Counted from the first letter of the stretch, positions 1 through 10,947 are shown. The stretch: DNA of 64,000 nucleotides from Linnemannia elongata (GCA_036320915.1 JAXBDG010000005.1:1488001-1552000); one strand, 5' to 3'. Made by a program: numbers and translations. Notes: generated by a model not told the origin, from the letters alone.

Positions 1-722
1 TTGTTGTTGTTGCTTCCTCTTCTTAGTTTTTCCCTCTCACTCACTACTCGCACGATGTGCTTACGATTCTTTAATCGTACAGGACACATATGCTCGGACA
101 TCAGCATTCAGGATTTAAGGTTGGAGATGACTTCATCGGTTGTGTGGAGCAAGAAGGAAATCCAAATCAAACCACAATCGCGTCGAATTGCTCGCCCCTT
201 TAAGCACAAACAAAACTCTCACACCCACTCTCTCTCACTTGTGTTTGCTCTCTTGCTTGCTCTCTTGTAAATCGATCGAAACAGACGGGAAAAAAAAAAA
301 AAAAAAAAAAAAAAAAAGGTACAAAGGGAAGGAAAGAGATAGATGGGAATGGGATGAGAAGAAATGGAAAAGGGTACAAATAGAACACCTTGCCTCTATG
401 CCACAAGTCCTGTAACTCGTCGATGGCATAACCGTACTTGTTTGTTGTCGTCACCCTCATATTAAGACTCCTCTCGTGTCCAAGCGATCAATTATCCCAT
501 GCTACTCGCTTTCGCTTTGTTCTTCTTCGTTCTTGCCTTCCTTACTTCCTTTCCCTACTGACCTGTCAACCGAAACCACACATTGTAATCGCTCTCCTTG
601 TATGCTTCGTGCTTCTGTGTTTTCATATCGTGAAAAATAGAAAAGAAAAAAATAGAAAAGAAAAAAATATGTGGAGCAATTTGTTCGTCTGCAGCAAAAA
701 GGGAAAAGAAAACAAGTCTTAC
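1..722. other. No gene resolved; probable intron or downstream part of the CASTOR-like gene
   Basis: The stretch holds a TTG microsatellite at the very start and an A28 tract at 290-317. Short minus-strand reading frames around 360-460 look weakly protein-like, but none gives the expected ACT-domain continuation in the right phase. It is probably intron sequence of the gene on the minus strand. Confidence 0.4.
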
Positions 723-1658
723 ATGATGGAAACGTTAATGTCTGCCAATGGCTTCGAGACCTGGGAGACCACATCCATGGCGCCTATTTTAGTGATCAGA
801 GAACAAGGGCAAGGGCACGAATGACAAGGGTAAAGACGGGAAGAGGACAGGGTGCAAAAACATGTCAATAATTAGCTTGGAGCACCAAAAATAAGGCGAA
901 CCCTATGAAAGGGAGAGATGGTCTTCATCCCAGATGTGTTAAGTACGGTCCAGTGTCGGTTGAAAGGGCAAGGGAGCCATATGCGTCGTCTGTACGTGTC
1001 TGTTTGTATGTGGCCGAAGGCGTTGGTTGTTGTTGTTGTTGTTGTTTTGATTGTGCAACAACTCCAATGTCTAACTCCCCCTTGACGTTTTCCCTTGCCT
1101 CTACCTAACCACGTTGATAGAGTATCCCGAAAGGAGATGGGGAGGATAGAAGGAAGATCTTACCGAGACCCGACTCTCCTGCCTCGATTTGAACGGCCCT
1201 CCAGATGACATTGCAGACGTCCAGCGTTTCCTTGGGGAACGCAGGGATATGTGTCTCGTCGAGGATGAGGGAAACTTCTCTGTCCGTCTCTGAGTATGAG
1301 AAGAAGTGCTGGGGTCTGGTAAAGAACAAATATCACATAAGAAGAACGGTTGTAAGACGTTAGTGGAGATAGTAGAATGATGCAAGCTGCTTCTAAACTT
1401 CGACACGATAAAAAGCAGAAGAAGGCGCTCATCGAACGAAATGACGAGAACAAAGAGCGAACTCAGCGCGGGTCAACAGTAAGAGAAAAAAAAACGCGAG
1501 AGGGTACGAGAATGGACAATAATGGAGATGACACCACCCTACTGGGTGAGAAGTATCGTATCTAAAAGCACGCCTTTTTCACAGTCTAAGCAGCACTAGT
1601 CGGCTCAAACTACGACGACAGCCCAAGGAGCGAAAGAAAGAGAAAAAGAAAGGCGGAG

Positions 1659-1691
<33 letters not shown>

Positions 1692-1816
1692 CTGAGTGCA
1701 AGACGTTACCCAGAAGGAAAAAGGACGAGTTTCATGAGTTGATGGGTGCACCGGGGAATGTCCGCCTTGTCCATGGAGGCGAGCTTGAGGCGGAAAGGGA
1801 GGATGTCGACGATCAT
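723..1816 (-). CDS. CASTOR-like ACT-domain protein, 5' part only (runs off the left edge)
   Basis: Family members sense arginine upstream of TORC1 in animals. Three exons can be read: 1816-1710, 1315-1164 and 783-723, with GT donors, AG acceptors and compatible phases (2, 1, 2). The product begins MIVDILPFRLKLASM, continues through FFSYSETDREVSLILDE and reaches VSQVSKPLADINVSIM. This matches the order in human CASTOR1: an N-terminal strand and helix, a SLTE-like segment, then an ACT helix before the STYQTDF ligand-loop region. After the donor at 722 I found no continuation, so the second ACT domain must lie beyond position 1. Unspliced, the frame stops at once at this donor. Introns 1 and 2 are long (394 and 380 nt), and intron 1 holds an A31 tract. 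The sense-strand leader at 1820-2300 is strongly pyrimidine-rich. Family assignment is by motif recall; arginine binding in this fungus is unknown. Confidence 0.6.
1659..1689. repeat. A31 homopolymer inside an intron
   Basis: Thirty-one consecutive A on the plus strand (T on the sense strand of the host gene), lying just upstream of the exon 1 donor side of the CASTOR-like gene. It is one of a series of long A/T runs confined to non-coding sequence here. Confidence 0.9.
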
Positions 1817-3387
1817 ATTGGCAATTAGTAGTGATGAGAGTCAGGGACAGAACAGTTTGTATGAATGAATGTAGGTGTCTGTCGAAGGGAGAGAGAGTGA
1901 CAGAGTAAGTGAACGAGGGAGAGAGAGAGAGAGAGAGAGTAAGGGAGAGGAAAGGGAAGAGCTGTTCCTGAAAAGCGCAAAGTAAAAGCAAAAGGGAAAA
2001 GGGAAAAAGGAGGATGTGTGTATGGAAGGGAAGGGAAGGGAAGTATGTGTGTGGGGCTGTTTGAGGAGTGTGAGAAGAAGGCAGACAGAGAGAACGAAGG
2101 AGTGGGAAAGAAGGAAGAAAGAAGGACAAAGAGAGGAGTCGAGCTTGTGTGTGTGTGTGTGTGGGTTGTGTAACTGTTAATAGAGTGAGGTGGAGGCAGG
2201 CAGAGGGAGAAGGAGAGAGAACAAAGAGAGAGAGAACAAAGAGAGAGAGAGAACAAAGAGAAAAAGAGAGAATGAGAGAAAAAGAGAGAATGAGAGAAAG
2301 TGAAAAATAGATGGCACCAAAAAAGTCGAGACCAAGAAAGGTGACTGACACCAGAAGGATGCAGTTCAAAGCTTCAAACGCACTAAAAGTCATATACACT
2401 TTCACTGCACCTCCATCGATGCTCTTTCTCTGCCTTTCCTCATCCTTCGCTCCTTCGCTCTATTTTACTTACTTCTTCGCCTTCATATTCCCCTCATTCA
2501 ATAAAAAAAATCCCCTCATACTCAAATCCCTCATCCTTCATCCTTCACGCTCATCTCATTTCAAAGAGATGACCTCTCGGTCCTATTTCTCCACTTTGAG
2601 TGGCCAAACAAAAAAACGACGAGGTCATTATTGTTCTGTCTATTCTTTCATCCAGAAACCTTATTCAGCCAACTGAACGTCTTTGTATTTGTTGCTGCTT
2701 GTTTTCAGGCACTTTACTATACCCCCTCTCTCGCTCCCCACACTCTTTGCTAAACGAAGGAACAAGCTGGGGGCGATTGGACAAAGTAGAAACAACAATA
2801 TCGTCATTGGGAAAGAAAAGGCAAAGGAAGAAGGAACTAACAAAGTAACCGAGGTCGGTCGGTGCTACCCTTTTTTTATGCCTCATCTGTGTCACCACCC
2901 CTGTCTGTCCCATTTGTACCCCCCAGTGTCCTCTTGCCCCTCGTCCTCCTTCTCATCCTGCAATGTCCCATATATTTTATTGTTTTTCAGTTGCCTGTGG
3001 GCCCATGGTATGTTGTGGGATGTATGCGTGGCCGCACAGAGAGCAACAAGGGGCGCGTGCCTTCCTCTCTCTCTCCCTCTTACCCTTTGCCATTGGCCAT
3101 TGCACGTATTGCCCATTGGCGAAAATAAAAACTATGGCGCGATAGTATGCAAGCAAGGAAAAGGAGGAGTGGAACAGGCATTACAGCCGACAGGCGGGCA
3201 GGTAAACAGACGGATATCCTCTTTGGCATTGTATTTTTTTTCCTTGCATTTATTATTGGAGCCATGGCACGGGCATTTGCCTTAGGCCAACGAGATAGAT
3301 AAAGAAAAGGGAAGAAGAGAGAGAGAGCGGTCGCATAGCGGATGAGAGAGGATGGTGCTGTTCAGGCTCAGTTGCATTAGCACAAGT

Positions 3388-3428
<41 letters not shown>

Positions 3429-4129
3429 CTATAAAAAATCAAGCATGCAACAAAAGAGGGGTGACATCCTTTGCGTGCAATGGGACACACAGTGGGCGGA
3501 GGAGGGAGTGAGAAGAAGAGAGAATAAGTTCTGCCGGGACAGTCAGGCAGACAGACCAGACAGACAGACCAGACAAACAGACAGTGGCCAAAGAGACGAA
3601 AGTGACAATCCAAGATGCTCCATGCTAGCCTGGTTCAACCTAGCCAATGACGCGTCTGCACAGTTGCACAAACAACAGCGGCAACCATGACGTCAAAGTG
3701 AAGACCCATCTCATGGTTACTCGTTCGATGTTCAGCGGTGTTTTCAGACCAGTTTTTTTTTAGCGAGTTTTTATTATTAAGTTTCAATTGTGGTAATGGA
3801 GCCAATCTATTGCTCTTTGGCTCTCAATGGATCTCGTCGTAGGACTCCATGCCAAAGTCAACCCTATTGTCTAAAAGTAAACCCCCGTTGTTTGCATTTC
3901 ATTTCATTCCATTCAGGGCGGCGAGACGTGAGGGGAAAGGGAAAAAAAATAGGATCGTCGTCGTTAGTGCTTGTATGACTTTCCACACTATTATCCTTAT
4001 TCTCATCGCGTGAGATAACAACAAAGTACAACTCCCTTTCTCCTGCCCCTTTTTCTTTGATGCTCTTTTTTCAGGTTGCACACACATCGTCCTCCACTCC
4101 TTGTTTATCCTTTCCTTTTCCATTTTCTG
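1817..4129. other. Intergenic: CT-rich leader and low-complexity spacer
   Basis: 1817-2300 is GA-rich on the plus strand, so it is a pyrimidine-rich promoter or leader for the minus-strand CASTOR-like gene. The rest holds a T37 run at 3390-3426, an imperfect CAGA-type repeat near 3540-3590, and AT-rich spacer. Open frames of up to 200 codons occur but have a biased, low-complexity composition and no recognisable domain. Confidence 0.6.
3390..3426. repeat. T37 homopolymer
   Basis: Uninterrupted run of 37 T in intergenic sequence. Its true length in the genome may differ because such runs are hard to sequence. Confidence 0.9.
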
Positions 4130-5380
4130 TCACTGATGGTCAAGCAGGCGTCCTTTAGCGTCATTGCAAACAAAACGACCAAAAGCATGATCATTCATTT
4201 TTCCATTCTTTTCTGTTGTCAACAAGACGCACATAACAAGGTAAAAAAACAACCTACCTTCAAAGGTCCGGGTCCATTTCCGCCGCTTCTGCTGCCTCAT
4301 CCTACGCTGGTATGCCACCGTCCCGAAATAAACTAATATCAAGATCACAACCACAGGCACAATAACTTGCCACGCCGAGAACCCACCACCATCGTCTCCC
4401 ATAAACCCATGAACAGCATCCTTATCCCGATGAAGCAGTTGACAGGTCGTGTTTACACTCTTGTCGCCATCTAGGTACTCGCATCGCATTTCGGTCGTAT
4501 TCGCCGTCGGGATGGGCTGGTTGAGGTCGTCCAGTCCTAAAGCTAGTGCGTTGCACTGCCACGATGTCGTACAACTCTCGCCCAGGGCTGGCCGTGGCTG
4601 ACAGATTCCAAGACTGCAGGCGAGGTTGGGCTCACAGTTGGAGAAGTGGGTGTACCAATTGGTAGTCGACAGGTCAAACCGAGAAAGTAACAAGTTCTTG
4701 GGTAATGTATCCCTGATCAAATCGTACACCAGCAGCGCCAACCCTGGCTTATCAGCACTGGCGGGCATTTGGAACCGTGTGCAGCTTTCGTTCAGTTGAG
4801 AAAAAAGGCCGGACCATCCTGGTACGGAAGGGATCCCGCTTGCGTTCCTTGTCAAGATGTAGCCCCAGTTTTGGGCTCTGGGTAGACAGACGAGTCCGTC
4901 AGTCAGGACGAAGCATTCCTCTCCTGGGCCGCAGAAGGGTTCTGTTAGACAGTTATTGCTTCCGGGTGGTAATGGGTTGATCGCTGGACCTGGAGTGTGC
5001 ACGGGGGTTGGTGCTGTTGTGTTGATGCCGGGTTGGATGAAAGGTGTTGCATTTCCTGTCGTGCTGGTTGAAGGATGAGGAGGAGAAGGAGATGGTAGAG
5101 AAGGCGTTCCTGAGCCAGAGTTTGGTGGCGTTTGCGGATTTGCCTCTGTTGATCCAGTTCTTGATCCAGATCCTGTTTCATGCCCTGCTGCCGGTGCCTG
5201 AGCTGGTGTCTGTGGCAATGATTGCGCTAAAGGGTATGGTGCCACTGCAGCGTCTTGAGGTCTGGGAGGAGAGACAACTGCAGGTAGGCCTTGAGCACGG
5301 ACGATGGTCAGAAGGGTGTTGTGCAAGACGAGATAGACCACCGCCAGCATGGTCATCGTCCTTAAATACGCGGCTCTCAT
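4130..5380 (-). CDS. Secreted cysteine-rich type I membrane protein, hypothetical
   Basis: The 416-residue frame starts at an ATG followed by a hydrophobic signal segment (about residues 10-28, ending VRAQG). Next comes a Pro/Ser/Thr-rich, probably O-glycosylated stalk to about residue 135. A domain with paired cysteines follows (motifs CGPGEECF, CEPNLACSLGIC, SCTTSWQC) and several N-glycosylation sites. One membrane helix (about 336-357, VIVPVVVILILVYFG) precedes a very basic tail (QKRRKWTRTF). Topology is therefore outside-in with a short cytosolic tail. A GTAGGT donor at the tail and an AACAG acceptor 45 nt on would remove 15 residues without changing frame, so either a 401- or 416-residue product is possible, and further distal exons cannot be excluded. 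I do not recognise the family. Surface adhesion or sensing is a guess from topology. Confidence 0.72.
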   Translation of the reverse strand: MRAAYLRTMTMLAVVYLVLHNTLLTIVRAQGLPAVVSPPRPQDAAVAPYPLAQSLPQTPAQAPAAGHETGSGSRTGSTEANPQTPPNSGSGTPSLPSPSPPHPSTSTTGNATPFIQPGINTTAPTPVHTPGPAINPLPPGSNNCLTEPFCGPGEECFVLTDGLVCLPRAQNWGYILTRNASGIPSVPGWSGLFSQLNESCTRFQMPASADKPGLALLVYDLIRDTLPKNLLLSRFDLSTTNWYTHFSNCEPNLACSLGICQPRPALGESCTTSWQCNALALGLDDLNQPIPTANTTEMRCEYLDGDKSVNTTCQLLHRDKDAVHGFMGDDGGGFSAWQVIVPVVVILILVYFGTVAYQRRMRQQKRRKWTRTFEGRLFFYLVMCVLLTTEKNGKMNDHAFGRFVCNDAKGRLLDHQ

Positions 5381-5381
5381 C

Positions 5382-5398
5382 GGGGGGGGGGGGGGGGG
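5382..5398. repeat. G17 tract directly before a start codon
   Basis: Seventeen G on the plus strand read as C17 on the sense strand of the membrane-protein gene and end one base before its ATG at 5380. They therefore form the last part of its 5' leader. Confidence 0.85.
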
Positions 5399-6461
5399 TT
5401 GTGATGGTGGTGATAGAAGGGGAAAAGATGAGGAGAAAGATACAAGAAAGGATGGTTTAAAATAAGCTTGAGGGCTTCATCTCAGCTCTGTATATCCGAA
5501 AAATGAACAAAGCACATGAAGACGGGCAGATTACTGAGAGAAAAGGAGGAAGACGAAGAAAAATAAAGAGGATGAAAGGAAGGGGTGGCTAAGGATGTGG
5601 CAAAGATCGAGAAACAATAAAAATCCGACGAAGAACGAAAAACTAACGTGAATTGAGGTTGGATTAGAATTTTTATTGCCCAGGCGACCCTCCATTTTCT
5701 TACACAACAATCGCCTGGTGAAAATGGGAACAAGGAACGAGCGACCCCCTGTCTCTTCTCCAACATCCGAACAAACAGATCACTTTCGCCTGGCCACACG
5801 CCCTGGCTTTTTTTTTTCTCGTGTCATGTTCGAGTCAGGGCATTCAAGAGGCAAAAGAGACATGCCACAAAGGGCATGCCATGTGCACAGAACAAATAGA
5901 TCGTAAACAAGAACTGACCACAAAGTAGAAAAGTGCCCATCCTTCCCTTCACATACTCTGCCTGTCTCTTCGCGACATGAACCATAACCCCCCACCTGAT
6001 CCCGATACATGTATGGCGATTTGTCCTCATAAGAATCTCAACACATCTATCGCACTATTAATTATTTTTTTTGCCACTCAGACCGGTGCCTATCCCTTTA
6101 TCGTTGTTACTTCGACGTCAAGAATTTCTCTCACGCAATCGCGTCGCGTCGCGAGGGCTCTTGCTTTCATCGTACACCTGAAACCAGTGGGTGGACCACA
6201 ACTACAGGCATTTGACTATGGATTCAGAACTCTTTTTATTATCAATTTATACCGAAAATGCCATCACGTTTCATGCCGTTACCCATCTTGACGCGCTTGC
6301 AAAGACATGGTCAGGAAGCGATCGCTCTTCATTTTTTTTTTTTTTTCCGCGCCCTAATGAATGTTCATTTTACGATGGCCAGCTTCCAGCAATTCCAATT
6401 ACAGAGGTCAAAAAGAGGCGGTTGATACAAAAGAATCTGTAAAAGCGAGCCTTCGCGACGC
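5399..6461. other. Intergenic promoter region between the membrane-protein gene and tRNA-Leu
   Basis: The first 200 bases are GA-rich on the plus strand, a pyrimidine-rich leader for the minus-strand gene. Beyond that I see only AT-rich spacer with short T runs, and no reading frame with protein-like composition. Confidence 0.5.
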
Positions 6462-6546
6462 GGAAGTATGGCGGAGTTGGTCTAACGCGCCGCCCTTAAG
6501 ATGCGGTGTTCCTTCGAACTCGTGGGTTCAAATCCCACTGCTTCCA
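6462..6546 (+). tRNA. tRNA-Leu (anticodon TAA)
   Basis: An 85-nt cloverleaf can be drawn by hand. The acceptor stem GGAAGTA pairs with TGCTTCC (one G-T wobble) and the discriminator is A. The D arm contains GGAGTTGGTCTAACGC. The anticodon loop is CTTAAGA, giving TAA with T33 and purine 37. A long type II variable arm has stem GTTC/GAAC closed by CTTC, as expected for leucine tRNAs. The T arm is GTGGG-TTCAAAT-CCCAC, which also supplies the B box. No intron is present and CCA is not encoded. The innermost anticodon-stem pair (31-39) is C-T, an unusual mismatch. A T7 run follows immediately as the Pol III terminator. Confidence 0.93.
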
Positions 6547-7026
6547 AATTTTTTTGGTTCACTTAGGAATGTTTGGGGGGAGGGAGGAATTGAGGAAGGA
6601 GGGGTGCTGTGAGTCGGTCGAAGGTAAAAGAGTGCAGCTGGATATGATATTTTTTTTTTTCATGGTGATAGTTTGTATGGGTGTAAGGGTTGGAGGGAAA
6701 GGAAATGTAGGTGATTTTGAGTGAGTAGGCAAGATCAAAATATTTGATCATAAGGCTGTTTGTGTAATTGCGAAATGGAGACAGGAAGAGAGGGAGTTGT
6801 AGAGGACACGGAGCTGTGTACGGTTTTTAAAGCGGTTGACGTTGTGTGTTAGTCAAAGAGAACGAGGAAGAGTGTGAAGAGTGTCTGAAAGAAGTGGGAG
6901 TGGGATAGAGAGTGAAGCAAGGAGGAAAGAAGAATGGAAAAAAAGGAGAAGTGGGTCGCATTTTTCTTGTTTATTTTTTGTCCCGCCTGAGCTCTGGATC
7001 TACACCTGTAGTAACACGCAAACTCA
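6547..7026. other. Intergenic, 3' of VPS60
   Basis: Apart from the tRNA terminator I see G-rich and AT-rich spacer only. This is the likely 3' UTR side of VPS60. Confidence 0.45.
6549..6555 (+). terminator. Pol III T-run terminator of tRNA-Leu
   Basis: Seven consecutive T begin three bases after the discriminator base, the usual arrangement for RNA polymerase III termination. Confidence 0.85.
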
Positions 7027-8310
7027 CTACGCCTTGAGAGGACCCTCAGGCAGTCCAAACTCGTCCAAGCGCTAAGAAAACAAAGAACCATAGATAACAT
7101 GTTAGGTTACATTCAAGGATAAAGATCAACTGATCAGGTTTCGACTCTCAAAACAGCAAGACAAAGTGTAAGAGTTGTTACCTCAGCTTGGGGCTCTGTT
7201 GTCTCTGCAGTGGGAAGGTCGAGGGTCTCGTCCTCCAGGTATGAGGGCTCCTCCTCCTCAAACATTTCGTCACCTAGAGCGTCCAATTCTGCCTCAAGTT
7301 CGTCCTCGTCGATATCGTCAGGTACTCCATACGACCGACCTAGCGTCTCTTGAATCTCGTTTGCCTGGTCCATGATATCCTCCATCTCGTCTTGCATTTG
7401 CTATTGCAGAGAAGAGAAATTAAAGATGAGTGGGCCACGTAGCTGAACAATACAAATCACCTGCCAAGAAATATGGTCAACAAGCATTGCAAAAACACAA
7501 AAGCTTCCTGTCCATACCTCAATCTTGTCAAGGTTGACCTTCTTGTATTGCTGCTTCATTGTCTGGTTGGCCGTCTTCATGGCATCGACAGTCGTCATGA
7601 CGTTCTTCAGGTTCTCTGTGGTAAACGCTGCCTGCTCCATGTTAAATGACTGTTGTTGCAGCTGCTCCCGTTGACTCTCATACAGCTTTCTCTCCTTCAA
7701 GATCCTCATCGCCTTTGTCTTCACCGAGTTCTAGAACAGATGGGTAGATATTAAAAGCGTCAACATACCTTGTTGTCAATGGGATTCATGGAATTGTCAA
7801 TATGACGAAGCTATAGCAACAGCGAAGTTGACGACTGAAGGTGATATCTTCTTCGTCTTACTTTTGCAGGTCCGTCGCGCATCTTCTTCATTTGATCCTT
7901 GTATTTGATTAGTTCAGCGTCCAGTTTGCGGATCTTGACCTCGACGGCGTCGACTCGCATATCGGTCTATTGAAAATCAATATCGTCAAAAGCGACATAT
8001 AAAAAGCTGGTCAGTGAGCGTATACGTGCGAAGAAATCTCTGCGCGCATGCATTTCTTCCTGGTTGGAATGAGTTATATTCCACCCGAGCCTTCCTATAG
8101 TCCCGCCTCCAAGCGGAAGCCAGAAAGAGGCGGGAATTGTGTTGTTTGTAACAAAGGCTATATCGTCCGGGTTCCAGTGGTTGACATCCTGCATGCAAAC
8201 TCTCTTTAATCCGTTGCTTGTGTGGCAATTAGAAAAGCACTTACAGCCGTGATGGCATCTGTGAGAGTCGGTTTTGGTGTCTTCTTGTTGGTGCCGAAAA
8301 GTCGATGCAT
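7027..8310 (-). CDS. VPS60: Vps60/CHMP5, ESCRT-III-related protein
   Basis: ESCRT-III accessory subunit that acts at endosomes in multivesicular-body formation and, by family knowledge, binds Vta1/LIP5 to regulate Vps4. Exons 8310-8245, 7966-7862, 7730-7518, 7400-7182 and 7071-7027 join in phase 0 and give 215 residues, close to the 219 of human CHMP5. Hallmarks are the start [18 protein letters not shown], the basic helix [18 protein letters not shown], the helix-2 stretch [16 protein letters not shown], an acidic helix [16 protein letters not shown], and the C-terminal VxxFGLP-type end [13 protein letters not shown]. The stop lies at 7029-7027. Within intron 2 a 42-nt in-frame segment (7810-7769) has its own AG and GTATGT signals; including it would insert 14 residues into a conserved junction. 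ATG3 lies 242 bp upstream in the same orientation. Confidence 0.92.
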
Positions 8311-8552
8311 GGTTGATGGGTTCTTAATTTCCCTGTGTGTTGATGTGATGAATAAAGATAAAAGAAAACGTCGACTCTTACAGGCACGATAGTTCTCCTG
8401 CGCTGGCAGGAGAACAAGTGACTGCTCCAACATCTTGGCATTCCAAAGGTTTGTGGAAAAAAAAGAAGGCAAGTTTATTTTGCTGTGAAGGAAACGATAG
8501 AAATGCAAGAGAAGATACGCTGGATACGCCTTATCCCAACCAGGCGAGAACT

Positions 8553-10640
8553 TTAGGCAGAGATGGTGTTGTCGTAGTCGATAGTGGGCACCACCGAGGA
8601 CATGAACTTCAAGAAAATGATGAGATACCTATGAAAAAGTAAGCAGGACATATGAGCACCCTGGTTAGCATTTCTCCCCTGAATATTGCAGATGACGATA
8701 AAACAAAAATATACAGGGGTGAATAACGTACTGATCGACTCTAACGGGTTCTTCCTTGCCCTCATCGTTCGCCACCTTTTCGATGATCTTCTTCATGACA
8801 GCTCCGTGCCGGCAAGGGTGGATGCTGGCAAGGGACATGTTGAGATGTGGGTGGCTCTCAATGGTGACAGTCTTCTTGGCATAGTCCTGCGAGACATCCT
8901 CAAAGATTTGGGATGACACAAGGGGTCGTCGATGCTGAAAGAGAAAGTGGAGAAATAGAGTGTCAGGTGAATAGATCAACACATACAAACTGTGACTCAG
9001 GAACACACTTGGATGATCAATGACCCTGCCTGGGGCTGGGTCGTACCTCGTCATAGCCAAAGAGCCACATTCTCGGGGTTTGGTAATACTTGTCGTAGGT
9101 AATAAACACATCGTAGGTGCGCACGCTCAAGATCTTGTCACTATGAATTCGGACATGTGGTCAAGGCTAGTTAGTTCCACTGTCAATTGCATCCGCACAC
9201 CATCTTTGGCGCATCGGGCTTTACTCTGACAAAAATCGGCGAACTTACCCAGGGTCGACGGCAGTAGGTGCTGCAGGTGCAAGGGTCGCCTAAAGGGTCA
9301 TCAATTGAACGAAGGACACGCAAAAGGAGAAAGGGTACACACATGTACACCTGTCAGCGCAGCGCACAAATAAAGTTGCAAGCCAATGGACATGCGATCT
9401 GTCAGTCAGTCCTGGTGACTTACAGGATCAGCCTCCTCCTCCATGTCATCATAGTCATCCATGTCGGGGATATCATCCATATCAGGAATATCCTCGTCGT
9501 CTTCATCTTCTTCTGCGGCAGCCTGCAACTGATCCTGCAGCTTCATGCGCTCCATGGCCTTGATGGCGGCCTGAGCCTCAGCCTCGGCCTCTGCTTCCTC
9601 ATCCTCATCCTCGTCCATGCTTCCTGCAATCTCTTCAATTGGTCCACCTGCGCCACGAGAGCTGTGGGACATGACCCAGGAATCTCCACCGTCTGCCTCG
9701 ATATGGGTCTCTGCATCCTCGTCCGTGTACTCCATCTGCTTGACACGGCGCAGGCAAGGCACTATGCATGGAGGTAGGGCAACGGAGGGTGGCCAAAACA
9801 ATTAGTCAAAAGGCTCCTTGAAATTCTGTCTCCCTGCAGAAAAAAATAGGTCACGGGTCCAAGGCCCTCTTATCAGGCCACCCCTTCCTCCCACGAGGAA
9901 GGGGATAGAGATGAGATGGGGAGCCTGTGGGCTATGAGCCATGGCCTCCTATATGGTAACGACAACACCAACAATAGCAACGACAATAGCCACGACAACA
10001 GCAACAAAGATGCATAAGATAGCAACATACCGTTGCGAGTGATCAAGAATTGCTTGTCGGGAAGCAAATAGTCACGGCGTTTGCTGGGTTCACCGCCCTC
10101 CCTACGTTCATAAGAAGGAATAAAGCGTTCAGAAAGACTGGTCAGCATTGCGCACTTTCCGAGTAAAGTGTTGACTAAGACGTTTGTACGCTCAAGACGA
10201 CCGAAGAAAAAGACCACGTTGCGCAGGTATTTACCAGCTCCATGTAGGGCATTTGTACACCAAGAAGTCTCCGGCGGCCTCAAACTATGAGGTTAAGAAA
10301 GGAACACAGACTACAGTGGTTAGCTTTCGGTGTCGCCATCGAGCAAAGTGTTTCAGGGGCTCAAGGGCGAATGACGCAAGCTGCGGTAGAGGCGCATGTG
10401 ACAAGCTGTGTGTGAAGAGGCGTTGTGTGTTCGTTCGAGTGGACGTAGCAACCGTCGACTTTGTTAACCAGGACTCAAGGCGCTGTTTGCTTGTGTGGAA
10501 GAGAGGGAGAGAGAGAGAAAGTGAAGAGAGAGACTTGCCTCCTCGGGAGTGATGCATCCGGTTTCCTTGAATTTTGAGTTTTTGAGGACAGGACTCAGGT
10601 ACTCGCGAATGCCAAAGAAGATATTCTGTACGGAGTTCAT
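8553..10640 (-). CDS. ATG3: Atg3, E2-like enzyme for Atg8 lipidation
   Basis: Accepts Atg8/LC3 from Atg7 on a catalytic cysteine and transfers it to phosphatidylethanolamine during autophagosome growth. Eight exons give about 324 residues (human ATG3 has 314). Recognisable blocks are the start [54 protein letters not shown], a long acidic insert ([14 protein letters not shown]), [35 protein letters not shown], and [14 protein letters not shown] with the active-site cysteine at about residue 273. The C-terminus is [20 protein letters not shown]. The exon 1 donor is GCAAGT (from 10538), a GC-AG intron with no GT alternative preserving the frame. Other junctions use GT-AG. The start follows from family alignment. 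EHD lies upstream and VPS60 downstream on the same strand. Confidence 0.94.
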
Positions 10641-10947
10641 CTGCTGTCGGGTAAGAAGGATTGATTGATGTGAATGAGAGTAAGAAAGAAAGAGTTGTAG
10701 GTGTGCGTCGATGGAATAAAAAAGAAGGAAAGGGGGAAAGGTACAAATGTGAGAACGCGACGGCCACCCCAGGTCTAAAATAAAGTGAGCTGGGTGAGTG
10801 GACTGGCTTTTTTTCCCTTTTCCCTGTTCTTCTTTCTACAGTTCTACATTGGACATGTTGAGTGGCGCAGATTTGGCACTTACCCATTTAGCATGGGCCT
10901 TGCACATGCTCTTTTTTATTACATATTGTTACAAACAGAATACTGCC

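Noticed and set aside
1605..2405. 266-codon minus-strand frame
   Set aside because: Composition is almost only Leu/Ser/Phe/Pro from a CT-rich leader, and it overlaps exon 1 of the CASTOR-like gene in another frame.
2683..3285. 200-codon plus-strand frame
   Set aside because: Low-complexity Ser/Pro/Leu composition, no domain, in typical spacer with uneven base content.
6462..6546. Anticodon AAG instead of TAA for the leucine tRNA
   Set aside because: Shifting the loop to place AAG at 34-36 breaks the anticodon stem; the TAA register gives four good pairs and the standard loop.
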